Source: Paraburkholderia podalyriae
GTDB lineage: Bacteria > Pseudomonadota > Gammaproteobacteria > Burkholderiales > Burkholderiaceae
Assembly (NCBI RefSeq): GCF_014397785.1
Contig: NZ_VZQQ01000008.1
Coordinates: 213,490 to 277,489 of the forward strand
Direction of reading: 5' to 3'
DNA: 64,000 bases
Under the pieces are notes generated by a model. That model had not been told where the DNA came from. It did not search any database and was given only the letters and a program-made list of their open reading frames with translations. Made by a program: the position numbers and the translations under genes. Of this stretch, positions 1 to 9,482 are shown piece by piece (positions within the stretch are counted from its first letter, which is position 1; the number at the start of each line of letters is the position of its first letter).

Positions 1-1
1 C

Positions 2-436
2 ATCCAGTCGCCGGCCGACGACTACGTACGGGACTTTTTCCGTCACGTCGATGTTTCGCGCTTTCTGAAAGCCGACAGCCTGCTGACCCCGGTCGAGCGC
101 GGACTGATTTCCGGCGATGTCGGCGCACCGGCTGAGCGTTACCTCGATCAACTGATCGACAGCGGCGCTGAATGTGGCTACGTGTGTGATGAGTCCGGCC
201 GCTACCAGGGCTGCGTCACCCCCGCGTCGCTGCACAGGACGGGAGGCCGACCCCTGCGCGAAGCATTGCTCGAGGATTTGAGCACAGTCTCGCTGGACAC
301 CGATCTGCACGAACTCTCGGCGATCGCGTTGAGCCAGCAGCACGACGTAGCGGTGACCGATTCGGCAGGCCAACTCAGGGGCGTCGTGTCGTGCCGAACG
401 ATACTCAAGCAGGTCATGGAGCGGAGGGCAGCATGA
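2..436 (+). CDS. proV: Glycine betaine/proline ABC transporter ATP-binding protein, C-terminal part (ProV)
   Basis: Only the last ~144 residues lie in the window; the ATPase core with Walker motifs is off the left edge. The visible part begins with the segment PADDYVRDFFRHVD, which closely follows the ProV/OpuAA sequence just after the nucleotide-binding domain, and continues into a tandem CBS regulatory region. In the family this subunit drives uptake of glycine betaine-like solutes, and the CBS domains sense ionic strength. Its stop overlaps the start of the permease gene as ATGA, so the two are translationally coupled. The identity is well supported by sequence and by the proW and proX genes that follow. 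Confidence 0.88.
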   Translation: MQSPADDYVRDFFRHVDVSRFLKADSLLTPVERGLISGDVGAPAERYLDQLIDSGAECGYVCDESGRYQGCVTPASLHRTGGRPLREALLEDLSTVSLDTDLHELSAIALSQQHDVAVTDSAGQLRGVVSCRTILKQVMERRAA

Positions 437-1314
437 ATTCCTCAGTCATCGGCAAGTTCGCGGAGAACGCCGTCAATTTCCTGTTCAATCATTTCCAGGG
501 CGGCTTCAACGCTTTTTCCGCCGCGCTGGGCGCGGTCGTCAAACTGCTCGAGAACGGCCTTGCGGCCATTCCGTTCGTCGCGATGCTCGTCATCCTCGTG
601 GCGCTCGCATTGTGGCGCCGTGGCATCGCGTTCTCGGTTTTCGTCGGTATCGCGTTGCTGCTGATTCATTACATGGGCCTGTGGCCGCAAACCGTCTCGA
701 CCCTCGCGCTTGTCGTTGCCGCGACGGTATTCAGCCTGATCGTCGGCGTTCCGCTGGGTATCTGGGGCGCCCGCAACAAGCGGGTCGAGATGATCCTGCG
801 CTCGCTGCTCGATTTCATGCAGACGATGCCCGCGTTCGTTTATCTGATCCCCGCCGTGATTCTGTTCGGCTTGGGGCGTGTCCCAGCGGTGATCGCAACC
901 GTGGTATTCGCGATGCCGCCTGTCGTGCGACTCACGACGCTGGGCATCCGCCAGGTTCGCGAGGAATTGCTGGAAGCGGGCCGCTCGTTCGGCAGCAATG
1001 ACGCGCAACTGCTGTGGAAAATCCAGCTGCCGAACGCATTGCCGTCCATCATGGCCGGCGTGAACCAGACGATCATGATGTCGCTGTCGATGGTTGTGAT
1101 TGCGTCGATGATCGGCGCGGGTGGCCTTGGCGAGTACGTACTGAGCGGCATCCAGCGTCTTGACATCGGCATCGGTTTCGAGGGTGGCCTGGGTGTCGTG
1201 CTGCTGGCGATCGTGCTGGATCGGCTGACGGAGACTTTTGGCGTGAAGTCGAAGAAGAGGGGACCCGTCACGAAAGTCAGCAAGGCTGGCGCCGCCGAAG
1301 CGGCCCGCAGTTGA
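433..1314 (+). CDS. proW: Glycine betaine/proline ABC transporter permease (ProW)
   Basis: Inner-membrane permease of about 293 residues with several hydrophobic segments and the EAA-type loop that docks the ATPase (EAGRSFGSNDAQLLWKIQLP, about residues 185-204). The start at 433 is chosen because it gives the ATGA overlap with proV and has a GGAGGG site just upstream; the frame is also open 42 bases further upstream. In the family it forms the channel of the ProVWX/OpuA importer for betaine-like osmolytes. Order and spacing show one transcript with proV and proX. The substrate may differ from glycine betaine, because the genes that follow are catabolic. Confidence 0.92.
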   Translation: MNSSVIGKFAENAVNFLFNHFQGGFNAFSAALGAVVKLLENGLAAIPFVAMLVILVALALWRRGIAFSVFVGIALLLIHYMGLWPQTVSTLALVVAATVFSLIVGVPLGIWGARNKRVEMILRSLLDFMQTMPAFVYLIPAVILFGLGRVPAVIATVVFAMPPVVRLTTLGIRQVREELLEAGRSFGSNDAQLLWKIQLPNALPSIMAGVNQTIMMSLSMVVIASMIGAGGLGEYVLSGIQRLDIGIGFEGGLGVVLLAIVLDRLTETFGVKSKKRGPVTKVSKAGAAEAARS

Positions 1315-1392
1315 GCACGCGAAGGCCAGCCTGAACGAGGCGTGGCATCCGTGACGGAATGGGTAGTGTCAATATAAATACGGAGTACTGAC

Positions 1393-2274
1393 ATGGTTAG
1401 AAATAGTCTCAAATCACTGGTGGCGAAGGTGGCGGTATCGACGGTCGTCGCGTTGGGCGTCGGCGTCGGGTCTGCCTCGGCAGCCGAGCCGATCAAGCTG
1501 GCGATCACCGACTGGGCAGACGTTCTGGCGACGGCCAATGTCGCCAGATACGTGCTCGAAGCCAAATTGAATCAGCCGGCCAAGTTCGTCAACGCGGACA
1601 TCGGCATCCAGTTCCAGGGCGTCGCGCGCGGCGACCTCGACATCATGGTGGGCGGCTGGCTGCCGGTGACGCATGCCGTCTACTACGCAAAGTACAAGAA
1701 CGATCTGGATGATGTCGGCGTCATCTACACAGGCGGTAGAAACGGCTGGGCCGTGCCCGCATACGTGCCGGAGTCCGAAGTTTCGTCGATTGCGGATCTG
1801 AGCAAGCCGGAGGTCAAGAGCAAGCTCGACAGCACGATTCAAGGGATCGGGCCGGGGTCGGGGCTGATGCAGGCATCGGCGAAATCCGTTCAGGCGTACG
1901 ACCTGACCGGCTACAACCTGCAGTCGTCGAGCGAGGCCGGAATGCTCGCCGCGGTATCACGCGCGTATCAGACAAGGCAGTGGGTGGTTGCGACGGTCTG
2001 GAGCCCGCACTGGCTTTGGCAGAAGTGGCAGATGCGCTATCTGAAGGACCCGAAAGGAACGCTGGGCGGCGAGGAGCAGGTCCACGCGTTCGCGTCCAAA
2101 CAGTTTGCCAGCAAGTTTCCTCGCGCCGATGTGTTCTTCAAGCATTTCAAACTGACCTTGGCTGACATCGAAGCGATCGAACTGGAAGGAAACAGTACGA
2201 ACGACTATGCCACCGCCGCGAAGAAGTTCGTCGATGCGCACCCGGACAAACTGCAAGCCTGGCTGCAGCAGTAA
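1393..2274 (+). CDS. proX: Glycine betaine/proline ABC transporter substrate-binding protein (ProX/OpuAC type)
   Basis: A 293-residue exported protein. It begins with a clear Sec signal peptide (hydrophobic core about residues 10-28, cleavage likely after SASA) and then an OpuAC-type fold: the opening KLAITDWADVLATANVARY, GVARGDLDIMVGGWLP and the tryptophan-containing WVVATVWSPHWLWQKWQ are typical of proteins that hold a quaternary ammonium group in an aromatic box. It delivers the ligand to ProVW. It starts 78 bases after proW, behind a CGGAG site. The exact ligand cannot be read from the sequence. Confidence 0.9.
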   Translation: MVRNSLKSLVAKVAVSTVVALGVGVGSASAAEPIKLAITDWADVLATANVARYVLEAKLNQPAKFVNADIGIQFQGVARGDLDIMVGGWLPVTHAVYYAKYKNDLDDVGVIYTGGRNGWAVPAYVPESEVSSIADLSKPEVKSKLDSTIQGIGPGSGLMQASAKSVQAYDLTGYNLQSSSEAGMLAAVSRAYQTRQWVVATVWSPHWLWQKWQMRYLKDPKGTLGGEEQVHAFASKQFASKFPRADVFFKHFKLTLADIEAIELEGNSTNDYATAAKKFVDAHPDKLQAWLQQ

Positions 2275-2374
2275 CCGGGACGTTCGGATCCACGGGGGCA
2301 GAAAGGTCCGCTGCCTCACGCGATTTCATGATTTTGCAGGGACTGCTTGAGACCATTACTTCCTGGGGTGACTT

Positions 2375-3670
2375 GTGAGCGAAAACACGTGCTTCTTTTC
2401 TGAAACGCTTCAGAGCCGTGATCCGGTCATTGCATCGGAGATCGCGCTCGAATTGCGCCGGCAGCAAACGCAGATCGAATTGATTGCTTCCGAAAATATC
2501 GTTTCGGCCGCGGTGATGGAAGCGCAAGGTACGGTGCTGACCAACAAATATGCGGAGGGATATCCGTCGAAGCGCTATTACGGCGGCTGCGAGCACGTCG
2601 ACCGGATCGAGGCGCTCGCCATCGATCGCGTGAAGGCGCTGTTCGACGCCGGGCATGCGAACGTCCAGCCGCATTCCGGCGCGCAGGCGAACGGCGCTGT
2701 GATGCTTGCGCTCGTCAAGCCTGGTGACACGGTCATGGGTATGTCGTTGGACGCGGGCGGCCACCTCACGCACGGCGCGCGTCCCGCACTCTCCGGCAAG
2801 TGGTTCAACGCGGTCCAATATGGCGTGAGCCCGCAAACCTGCCGGATCGACTACGACGCGGTCCGCCGGCTGGCGCACGAGCATCGGCCGAAGCTCATCA
2901 TCGCGGGTTACTCCGCTTATCCGCGGGCGCTCGACTTCGCGGCTTTCCGTGAGATTGCGGACAGCGTTGGAGCCCTGCTGATGGTCGACATGGCGCATAT
3001 CGCCGGCATCGTCGCGGCCGGGCGCCACGAGAACCCGATCAAGTACGCGGATGTGGTGACGTCGACCACGCACAAGACACTTCGGGGCCCGCGCGGCGGC
3101 TTCATCCTCACCAACAACGCCGACATCGCGAAGAAGATCAATTCGGCCGTGTTCCCCGGCTTGCAGGGCGGACCGCTGATGCATGTCATCGCGGGCAAGG
3201 CGGTAGCGTTCGGCGAGGCGTTGCGTCCGGAGTTCGCAGGCTACATCGACCGGGTGCTGCGTAACGCCGACGCGCTGGGCAATACGCTGCAATCGGGCGG
3301 GCTGTCGCTCGTCACGGGCGGCACCGACAACCATCTGTTGCTCGTCGATCTTCGTTCCAGACGGATCACGGGGACCCAGGCCGAGAAGGCTCTCGAGCGC
3401 GCGGGCATCACCTGCAACAAGAACGGCATCCCGTTCGACACCGAAAACCCGACCGTGACCTCCGGCATCCGGCTTGGCACGCCTGCCGGTACGACGCGCG
3501 GTTTCGGCGCCGCGCAGTTCGAGCAGATTGGCGAAATGATTCTTGAAGTTCTGGCGGGGCTGGAGCGCGAGTCCGGCGGCGACGATCAGATCGAACGCGC
3601 AGTGCGTAGCCGCGTGAGAGACCTGTGCAACCAGTTTCCGATTTACTCGCACGCCGACGCGTTGGCGTAA
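2375..3670 (+). CDS. glyA: Serine hydroxymethyltransferase (GlyA paralogue)
   Basis: PLP enzyme of 431 residues, slightly longer than the usual 415-420 because of an N-terminal extension. It shows the family motifs [39 protein letters not shown], and the PLP-lysine motif [12 protein letters not shown] near residue 233. It interconverts serine and glycine with tetrahydrofolate as the one-carbon carrier. Start is a GTG at 2375. Its place directly behind a betaine-type importer suggests a catabolic copy that handles glycine and one-carbon units released by demethylation, with a housekeeping glyA elsewhere; that role is inference. Threonine or other 3-hydroxy amino acid aldolase activity is an alternative. 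Confidence 0.9.
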   Translation: MSENTCFFSETLQSRDPVIASEIALELRRQQTQIELIASENIVSAAVMEAQGTVLTNKYAEGYPSKRYYGGCEHVDRIEALAIDRVKALFDAGHANVQPHSGAQANGAVMLALVKPGDTVMGMSLDAGGHLTHGARPALSGKWFNAVQYGVSPQTCRIDYDAVRRLAHEHRPKLIIAGYSAYPRALDFAAFREIADSVGALLMVDMAHIAGIVAAGRHENPIKYADVVTSTTHKTLRGPRGGFILTNNADIAKKINSAVFPGLQGGPLMHVIAGKAVAFGEALRPEFAGYIDRVLRNADALGNTLQSGGLSLVTGGTDNHLLLVDLRSRRITGTQAEKALERAGITCNKNGIPFDTENPTVTSGIRLGTPAGTTRGFGAAQFEQIGEMILEVLAGLERESGGDDQIERAVRSRVRDLCNQFPIYSHADALA

Positions 3671-3743
3671 GCCGGGCGCCCAGGCCGCGAGTGTAGGGAA
3701 GACCTGATTATCAGTTTGAAGATCAATGAAGAGAGGAATCGAA

Positions 3744-4631
3744 ATGAGCTTCGAGGGCGTACATACTCCGCTGGTCACTCCGTTCAGCGAAGACGGAGAA
3801 ATCGACCATGTTTTGCTGGGCAAGCATGCAGCTAACCTCGCTGGCCGCGTTTCAGGGCTCGGGATTGGTGGCACTACGGGCGAATACTACGCGTTGAGCT
3901 TCGACGAACGCGTCAAGACGTTCGCCACCGTTGCCGACGCAGCGGGTGGAAAAACGTATCTGACCGCCGGCATCAATGCGACCACGACCAGGGAAGTGAT
4001 TCGCCTGGGTCTCGAGGCGAAGCGGGCGGGTTTATCGTCGTTGCTGGTTGCCGCACCGTACTACACGCAGCCGACCCAGCAAGAACTGCTGACGCATCTG
4101 TTGAAGGTGGACGACGCGCTGGACATGCCGATCATGCTGTACAACTTCCCGGCCCGCACCGGAACGGAAATCAGCGACGGCGTGCTGGCAACGCTGCTCG
4201 AGCGTCCGAACTTTGTCGCGATGAAGGAGAGCACCGGCGACATTTCGCATCTGCACCATCTGATCACGCACTTCAAGGACCGGCTGGTGCTGAGCTGCGG
4301 GATGGACGACCAGGCACTCGAATTCTTCGCATGGGGCGCGAAGAGCTGGGTTGGCGGCGCGTCGAACTTCCTGCCCGAAGCGCACACGGCGCTCTTCGAT
4401 GCATGCGTGAAGCAGAACGATTTCGTTCTCGGCCGCAAGCTGATGGCGCAATTGCTGCCGGTGCTCGAACTGCTCGAGCGCAGCGGCAAATTCATTCAGT
4501 ACGTCCGCTACGGTTGCGAACTCGCGGGACTGCCGGTGGGCGTTGCTCGCGCACCGCTCGGCTCGCTGACGGACCAGGAGCGCGGCGCGTTTGCGCAACT
4601 CGTGAAACCTCTGATTCGCAACGCGCAGTAA
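3744..4631 (+). CDS. DapA/NAL-family class I lyase (dihydrodipicolinate synthase-like)
   Basis: Cytosolic TIM-barrel enzyme of 295 residues. It has the carboxylate-binding GGTTGEYYALS (~37-47), the catalytic Tyr in LYNFPARTG (~133) and the Schiff-base Lys in FVAMKESTGD (~161). The family covers dihydrodipicolinate synthase, N-acetylneuraminate lyase, sugar-acid aldolases and the hydroxyproline-pathway deaminase, so the exact reaction is not readable. Start 3744 (ATGAGCTTC) has a GAGAGGA site; an in-frame ATG also exists at 3726. It lies between glyA and an FAD oxidase/aldehyde dehydrogenase pair, so a catabolic role is far likelier than lysine biosynthesis. Confidence 0.85.
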   Translation: MSFEGVHTPLVTPFSEDGEIDHVLLGKHAANLAGRVSGLGIGGTTGEYYALSFDERVKTFATVADAAGGKTYLTAGINATTTREVIRLGLEAKRAGLSSLLVAAPYYTQPTQQELLTHLLKVDDALDMPIMLYNFPARTGTEISDGVLATLLERPNFVAMKESTGDISHLHHLITHFKDRLVLSCGMDDQALEFFAWGAKSWVGGASNFLPEAHTALFDACVKQNDFVLGRKLMAQLLPVLELLERSGKFIQYVRYGCELAGLPVGVARAPLGSLTDQERGAFAQLVKPLIRNAQ

Positions 4632-4639
4632 CAGCAAAA

Positions 4640-5971
4640 ATGGTCTCCAATCTGGAATTCGCGCGGTTTCCGGCGCCAGACGGCGTCAACGGATGGTGGG
4701 AGAGTCTGCCGCCCGCGGCGCCGGCTAACAGCGTGTCGTCCGCGCATCGATACGATTGGGTCGTTGTCGGCGGTGGTATCACGGGGCTTTGCGCCGCTCG
4801 CCGGCTTGCCGAGCTGGCGCCCGAAGCGTCGATCGCGCTCGTCGAGGCGGATCGCATCGGGCGCACGACGGCCGGACGCAATTCCGGATTCTTCGTCGAT
4901 TTGCCCCACGATATCAGCAGTGAAACCTATTCCCGCACTGTGAGCGAGGACAAGGCCGACGTGCAGTTTCAGCGGCACGGGATCGATTATGTGCGCTCGA
5001 TCGTACGCCAGCACGGCATCGACTGCGACTGGCGCGACGAAGGCAAATTCCACGCGTCGGTCAACAAGAAGGGCCTCGATGCGCTCTCACACTTTGCGGA
5101 TGGATTGACGCGCATCGACGAAGCATTCGAGTGGCTCGATCAACCGGCGATTCGCGCGGTGACGGGAACGGACTTTTTTCAGGGCGCGCTGTTCACGCCG
5201 GGCTGCAGCACCGTGCAACCGGCCGCGCTGATGCGCGGTCTGGCGGCCACGCAGCCCGCCAACGTGACGGTTTTCGAGGCGAGCGCGGTGACGCAAATCG
5301 ATCATCGCGGCAACGAGAAAATCCTGCATTTCGCCGGCGGAAAGATCGTGGCCAAACAGGTGATTCTCTGCACCAATGCCTACGCGGCGACGTTCGGTAC
5401 CCATCCGAATGGCTTGCTGCCGGTCTACACGTTCGCATCGATGACTCGCGTGATGCATGCCGACGAGGTCGACCGACTGGCCGGGACACGATCGTGGTCG
5501 CTGATTCCGGCCGACCCGATGGGCACGACCGTGCGCCGGCTGGCTACGGACCGGATTTGCGTGCGTAATCATTTCGCGTTCCGGCCGGGGCTGCAGGTGT
5601 CCCATGCCGATCTCGCGAAGGCGAAAGCGCTGCATCAACGCTCGTTCGACCGGCGATTCCCGATGCTCGAAGGCGTCGAGCTCGAGTACACGTGGGGTGG
5701 TCCGCTGTGTCTGTCCGCGAACAACGGCGCGCTGTTCGGCCGTCGCGACGACGGGATCTTCGAAGCAGTGGGTTGCAATGGCCTCGGGCTGAGCAGAGGG
5801 TCTTCGTCAGGCAAGCTGATTGCCGAATACGCGCTGGGCCAGAGCAACGAACTGGTGCGCCAGCGGCTGAACCAGCCGCACCCGCGCTCGCTGCCGGTTC
5901 GACCGATCGTTGACGTGGCGGTATCTGCGACGATCTGGGCAAAGGAAATGTCGGCGGGGGCCGAACTTTAA
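4640..5971 (+). CDS. FAD-dependent amine/amino acid oxidoreductase (DAO family, PuuB-like)
   Basis: A 443-residue flavoprotein of the D-amino acid oxidase superfamily. The FAD-binding Rossmann motif VVVGGGITGLCAARRL lies near residue 40, followed by the family motif GRTTAGRNSGFFVDLPHDI, and near the C-terminus GCNGLGLSRGSSSGKLIAEY closes the FAD site. Such enzymes oxidise secondary amines or amino acids to an imine/aldehyde plus peroxide; PuuB and OrdL are close relatives. The start at 4640, 8 bases after the lyase stop, is preferred to a longer upstream extension that would lie over the lyase gene. The next gene is an aldehyde dehydrogenase, which fits an oxidase product being an aldehyde. 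Confidence 0.87.
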   Translation: MVSNLEFARFPAPDGVNGWWESLPPAAPANSVSSAHRYDWVVVGGGITGLCAARRLAELAPEASIALVEADRIGRTTAGRNSGFFVDLPHDISSETYSRTVSEDKADVQFQRHGIDYVRSIVRQHGIDCDWRDEGKFHASVNKKGLDALSHFADGLTRIDEAFEWLDQPAIRAVTGTDFFQGALFTPGCSTVQPAALMRGLAATQPANVTVFEASAVTQIDHRGNEKILHFAGGKIVAKQVILCTNAYAATFGTHPNGLLPVYTFASMTRVMHADEVDRLAGTRSWSLIPADPMGTTVRRLATDRICVRNHFAFRPGLQVSHADLAKAKALHQRSFDRRFPMLEGVELEYTWGGPLCLSANNGALFGRRDDGIFEAVGCNGLGLSRGSSSGKLIAEYALGQSNELVRQRLNQPHPRSLPVRPIVDVAVSATIWAKEMSAGAEL

Positions 5972-5988
5972 TCATCCAAGGACACGAG

Positions 5989-7482
5989 ATGACAACGCAT
6001 CAGCAGTGGAAGCAGAAAGCCGACGAACTGCCGCTCGACGGGCGGGCATTCATCGCCGGAGAGCGGTGTCGGGCGGCGTCGAGCGAGACGTTCGTCACGC
6101 TCAATCCCGCATCAGGCAAGGGGCTGGCGGAAGTAGCGAAGTGCGGTGACAAGGATGTGGATCGCGCGGTCGCGGCCGCTCGGGGCGCGTTCGAATCGGG
6201 CGTGTGGTCGAAGGCCGCGCCGGCTCACCGCAAGTCGATCCTGCTTCGCCTCGCGCAATTGATCGACGAGCATGCGGACGAGTTGGCGCTCCTCGAGGCA
6301 CTGGAGGCGGGCAAGCCGATCAGCGAATGCCTCGGGCTGGATATTCCCGAGTCGGCGGCTTGCATCCGCTGGCACGCCGAAGTGACCGATAAGCGCTACG
6401 ACGCGCTGTCGCCTTCGGGACCCGAGGTCGTCAGCATGATCACGCGCGAACCGATCGGTGTGGTTGCCGCCGTGCTGCCCTGGAATTTCCCCGCACTGAT
6501 GCTTGCCTGGAAGATCGGACCGGCTTTGTCCGTCGGCAATAGCGTGATCGTGAAGCCCGCGGAACAGACGTCACTGTCGACGTTGCGCATCGCGGATCTC
6601 GCTTTCGAGGCTGGCGTGCCCGCGGGAGTGTTCAGCGTCGTGACGGGCTTTGGCGAAGGCGCGGGACAGGCGCTGGGTCGCCATCCCGACGTCGACCTCG
6701 TCGCGTTCACCGGCTCGACTTCGACGGGCAAGCGCTTTCTGCATTATTCCGCGGACACCAATCTGAAGCGTGTGGTGCTCGAATGCGGCGGGAAGAATCC
6801 ACAGGTGATCCTTCCCGATGTGTCGAACCTCGATGCGGTGGCCGAACAGGCCGTTGCCGCCGCGTTCTGGAACATGGGAGAGAACTGCAGCGCTGGCTCG
6901 CGGATTCTCGTTCATTCGAGCAAGCGGGCGGAGCTGGTCGAGAAAGTCCAGTCCGTTCTTGCGGGCTGGAAAATGGGTGATCCGCTCGACCCGGACGTGA
7001 AGCTCGGCGCGCTGATCGAGCACAAGCACTATGAGAAGGTGCTCGCGCACATCGAGAAGGCAAAGGAGCAGGGCGCGCGCGTGATTTGCGGCGGACGTGC
7101 CGCGCTGACCGAGACCGGCGGATGGTTCGTCGAGCCCACGATATTCGATCAGGTAAAGCCGGATATGGCCATCGCACGAGAGGAAGTGTTTGGGCCAGTC
7201 GTGTGTTTTATCGAATACGATGACGTGGAGGACGCCATCCGGATTGCGAACGACACGTGTTACGGACTCGCAGCCTCTTTGTGGACCGATAGTGTGAACA
7301 GCGCTCATCAAGTCGCGGCGCGTATTCGTGCCGGTACGGTCACGGTCAACTGCTTTGGCGAGGGAGACCTTTCGACGCCATTCGGAGGCTTCAAGCAATC
7401 GGGGTTTGGCGGGCGCGACAAGTCTGTCTATGCGCACGATCAGTATTGCGAGCTGAAGACCACCTGGTTGAAGCTAGGTTGA
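5989..7482 (+). CDS. NAD(P)-dependent aldehyde dehydrogenase (PuuC/AldH-like)
   Basis: 497-residue aldehyde dehydrogenase of normal length. Visible motifs are PWNFPALMLAWKIGPALS, the cofactor region FTGSTSTGKRF, the general-base Glu in VLECGGKNPQ and the catalytic Cys in GENCSAGSRI near residue 300. It resembles gamma-glutamyl-gamma-aminobutyraldehyde dehydrogenase and its relatives. It begins 17 bases after the FAD oxidase, so the two probably act in sequence: amine oxidised to aldehyde, aldehyde oxidised to acid. Substrate is unassigned. Confidence 0.9.
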   Translation: MTTHQQWKQKADELPLDGRAFIAGERCRAASSETFVTLNPASGKGLAEVAKCGDKDVDRAVAAARGAFESGVWSKAAPAHRKSILLRLAQLIDEHADELALLEALEAGKPISECLGLDIPESAACIRWHAEVTDKRYDALSPSGPEVVSMITREPIGVVAAVLPWNFPALMLAWKIGPALSVGNSVIVKPAEQTSLSTLRIADLAFEAGVPAGVFSVVTGFGEGAGQALGRHPDVDLVAFTGSTSTGKRFLHYSADTNLKRVVLECGGKNPQVILPDVSNLDAVAEQAVAAAFWNMGENCSAGSRILVHSSKRAELVEKVQSVLAGWKMGDPLDPDVKLGALIEHKHYEKVLAHIEKAKEQGARVICGGRAALTETGGWFVEPTIFDQVKPDMAIAREEVFGPVVCFIEYDDVEDAIRIANDTCYGLAASLWTDSVNSAHQVAARIRAGTVTVNCFGEGDLSTPFGGFKQSGFGGRDKSVYAHDQYCELKTTWLKLG

Positions 7483-7722
7483 GTTCGCAGCGGGAAGCGG
7501 GCGAACGGGCCCGTGGCGAGCTTTTATGCCGCGCGGTACCGTATCTAACAGGCGGCTTATGGTTCACATCACTTGTCAATAGGCAGGCGGACTTGCAAGC
7601 TATTCTGATCCGAATCCCTTCGGGGTTGGTGGCGTGAGCGTCGCTCGCCATTGGCGGCCGGACAGCCCGGGCGAGCGACACGACCATCCGCGATGCAAGC
7701 ACCCATTCAGAGAGCGCAAGCC

Positions 7723-8724
7723 ATGTTAAAGAAGCAGCCTTTCGCAGACAGACTTCTCGCCCAGATGCCGTCACTGCGGGCACTCAAATGCTTCGTGACG
7801 GCGGCGAGATACGAGAGCTTTACTCAGGCGGCGGAGGTCCTCTGCGTGACGCAGGCCGCAATTAGCAGACAAATCAAAGAACTCGAAGATTCGCTCGACG
7901 TCGCGCTGTTCGAGCGAACCGGCAGGCACATCGCACTGACCGACGCAGGGCGCATTCTGTACAACGCGTCGTATCTGTCGATCATGAATATCGCCGAAGC
8001 GGCGGAGGCGGTGCGTCGCACGGATAGGCACGCGTTAACCGTTTGCGTGTCGCATACGTTTGCGGCGTTATGGTTGTCGTCGCGGCTGCCGGCGTTTCGC
8101 GAGCGATTTCCAAGTATCCAGTTGCATGTGATGGTCACCGAGCACTTCATGGAACTGGACGAGCTGATGGAGCCGGACATCATCATCACGAAGAATCCGC
8201 CGCGCGAGCCGGAATACGATGTCGAGCCGTTGTTCCATGATGTCGTCTACCCGGTTTGCAGCCCAACATTTTACGAACGGCATTTTCGTGACAAGAAGCT
8301 CAAACCGCTCGATCTGCTATCGCAACCCACCTTGAATCTGTCGTTGCTGGGGCGTGCCCAGGTGTGTGAACACGTGGATTGGCGAGTGTGGCGCAACTGG
8401 TTCCAGCAAGGCGACGGCACCGACATACTGGCTGACAACAGGCGCCTGGAGAGCAACGACTATCGGCTCCTCGTCGCGCAAGCGGAAGCCGGCGAAGGGA
8501 CGCTGCTTGGTTGGCACCATCTTGTCCACCTGCAGATCGAACAAGGGCGCCTGATGCGGCCCGTTCCGGACGCGCTTGTCTTCAAAGACCGCTATCACTA
8601 TTTGATTACGCACCGGAACGCACGGCCCCGAACCGAGTATCTGCAGTTTCGGGACTGGCTCAACGAGGAAGCCGGCGCAATGATGCGGGACTGGATCGAC
8701 ACCGGTGTTGCCACCACAGGCTAG
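7723..8724 (+). CDS. LysR-family transcriptional regulator (GcvA-like)
   Basis: The N-terminal winged helix is clear: PSLRALKCFVTAARYESFTQ, then AEVLCVTQAAISRQIKELE, followed by a substrate-binding domain to the C-terminus. It resembles GcvA-type regulators. The start is uncertain: ATG codons at 7693, 7723 and 7765 are all in frame (7651 is the upstream limit), and 7723 is chosen as the best compromise with a weak purine-rich site. It lies in the same direction as the catabolic genes, 240 bases after the aldehyde dehydrogenase, and probably controls them; the inducer is unknown. Confidence 0.85.
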   Translation: MLKKQPFADRLLAQMPSLRALKCFVTAARYESFTQAAEVLCVTQAAISRQIKELEDSLDVALFERTGRHIALTDAGRILYNASYLSIMNIAEAAEAVRRTDRHALTVCVSHTFAALWLSSRLPAFRERFPSIQLHVMVTEHFMELDELMEPDIIITKNPPREPEYDVEPLFHDVVYPVCSPTFYERHFRDKKLKPLDLLSQPTLNLSLLGRAQVCEHVDWRVWRNWFQQGDGTDILADNRRLESNDYRLLVAQAEAGEGTLLGWHHLVHLQIEQGRLMRPVPDALVFKDRYHYLITHRNARPRTEYLQFRDWLNEEAGAMMRDWIDTGVATTG

Positions 8725-8828
8725 CGTAACGGGTCATGGCATATTGAAACGCGCGGTCAGCGCGCGTGCGAAGGGTGTCGAGGCCATTCTGAAATGTCGT
8801 TGAAGTCAGCCCTATCGCAATGGCAGCT

Positions 8829-9482
8829 TCACTTGCCCCTGGCGGCACGTTCCTGTCCGGGCGTGGCGTCAAAGAGCTTCCGATAACACCGCCCCAGATG
8901 CGAGGCGCTGGCAAACCCGCACTGCATCGCGATGTCGAAAATGGACGATGTCGATTCATGCAGGAGCTTTTGCGCCGTCTTCAGGCGCACGCCGAGATAG
9001 AACTGCGAGGGTCCCATGCCGAAATGCTTGAGCCACATGCGCTCGAACTGGCGAGGCGAAATGCCGACTAGCGAAGCGAGCGTCTGCACGGGGACGGGGC
9101 GTTCAATGTTCTGCTCCATCAGCGTGATCGCGTTGACGATGCGCCGATCCTCTATCCCATGGCGCCACTGAATCGCCATCTTCTGGCTCTCCTGTGACGC
9201 ACGAATACGCGTATGCAGAAACTGGTCGGCGACATCGGCCGCAAGCCGATGGTTATGCGCGCGAGCGATGACGTCCAGCATCAGATCGATCGCGGCCGTG
9301 CCGCCGCCAAACGTTTTTTCAAGCGTGTGTTGCGCTCGAACCCGGTGCCACGCAAGATTGTCACCGATCAGTTGCTCAGCTATCCCGCGGCGAACGTCGA
9401 CGTCCCGGAGTTGGTCAACGTGAAGCATGTGTTCGTCAAGGCTGCGGTCCGTATCAACAACCGGACAGAGAACAGCCATCAA
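8829..9482 (-). pseudogene. GlxA/GbdR-type AraC-family regulator, N-terminally truncated
   Basis: From about residue 58 to the C-terminus (217 codons) this is a good match to the second half of GlxA/GbdR-type regulators: FGGGTAAIDLMLDVIARAHNH, ADVADQFLHTRIR, then an AraC DNA-binding domain (LASLVGISPRQFERMWLKHFG and IFDIAMQCGFASASHLGRCYR). Full-length members have 310-350 residues with an N-terminal DJ-1/PfpI domain; that domain is missing, and the sequence upstream does not encode it in any frame I could follow. It is most likely a decayed gene. GbdR controls glycine betaine breakdown in pseudomonads, so its position next to a betaine-type locus is suggestive. A short functional regulator cannot be excluded. 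Confidence 0.6.

Noticed and set aside
2147..3874. A 575-codon open frame on the minus strand
   Set aside because: It lies opposite glyA, reads as Arg/His-rich sequence without domains and is a GC-driven antisense shadow.
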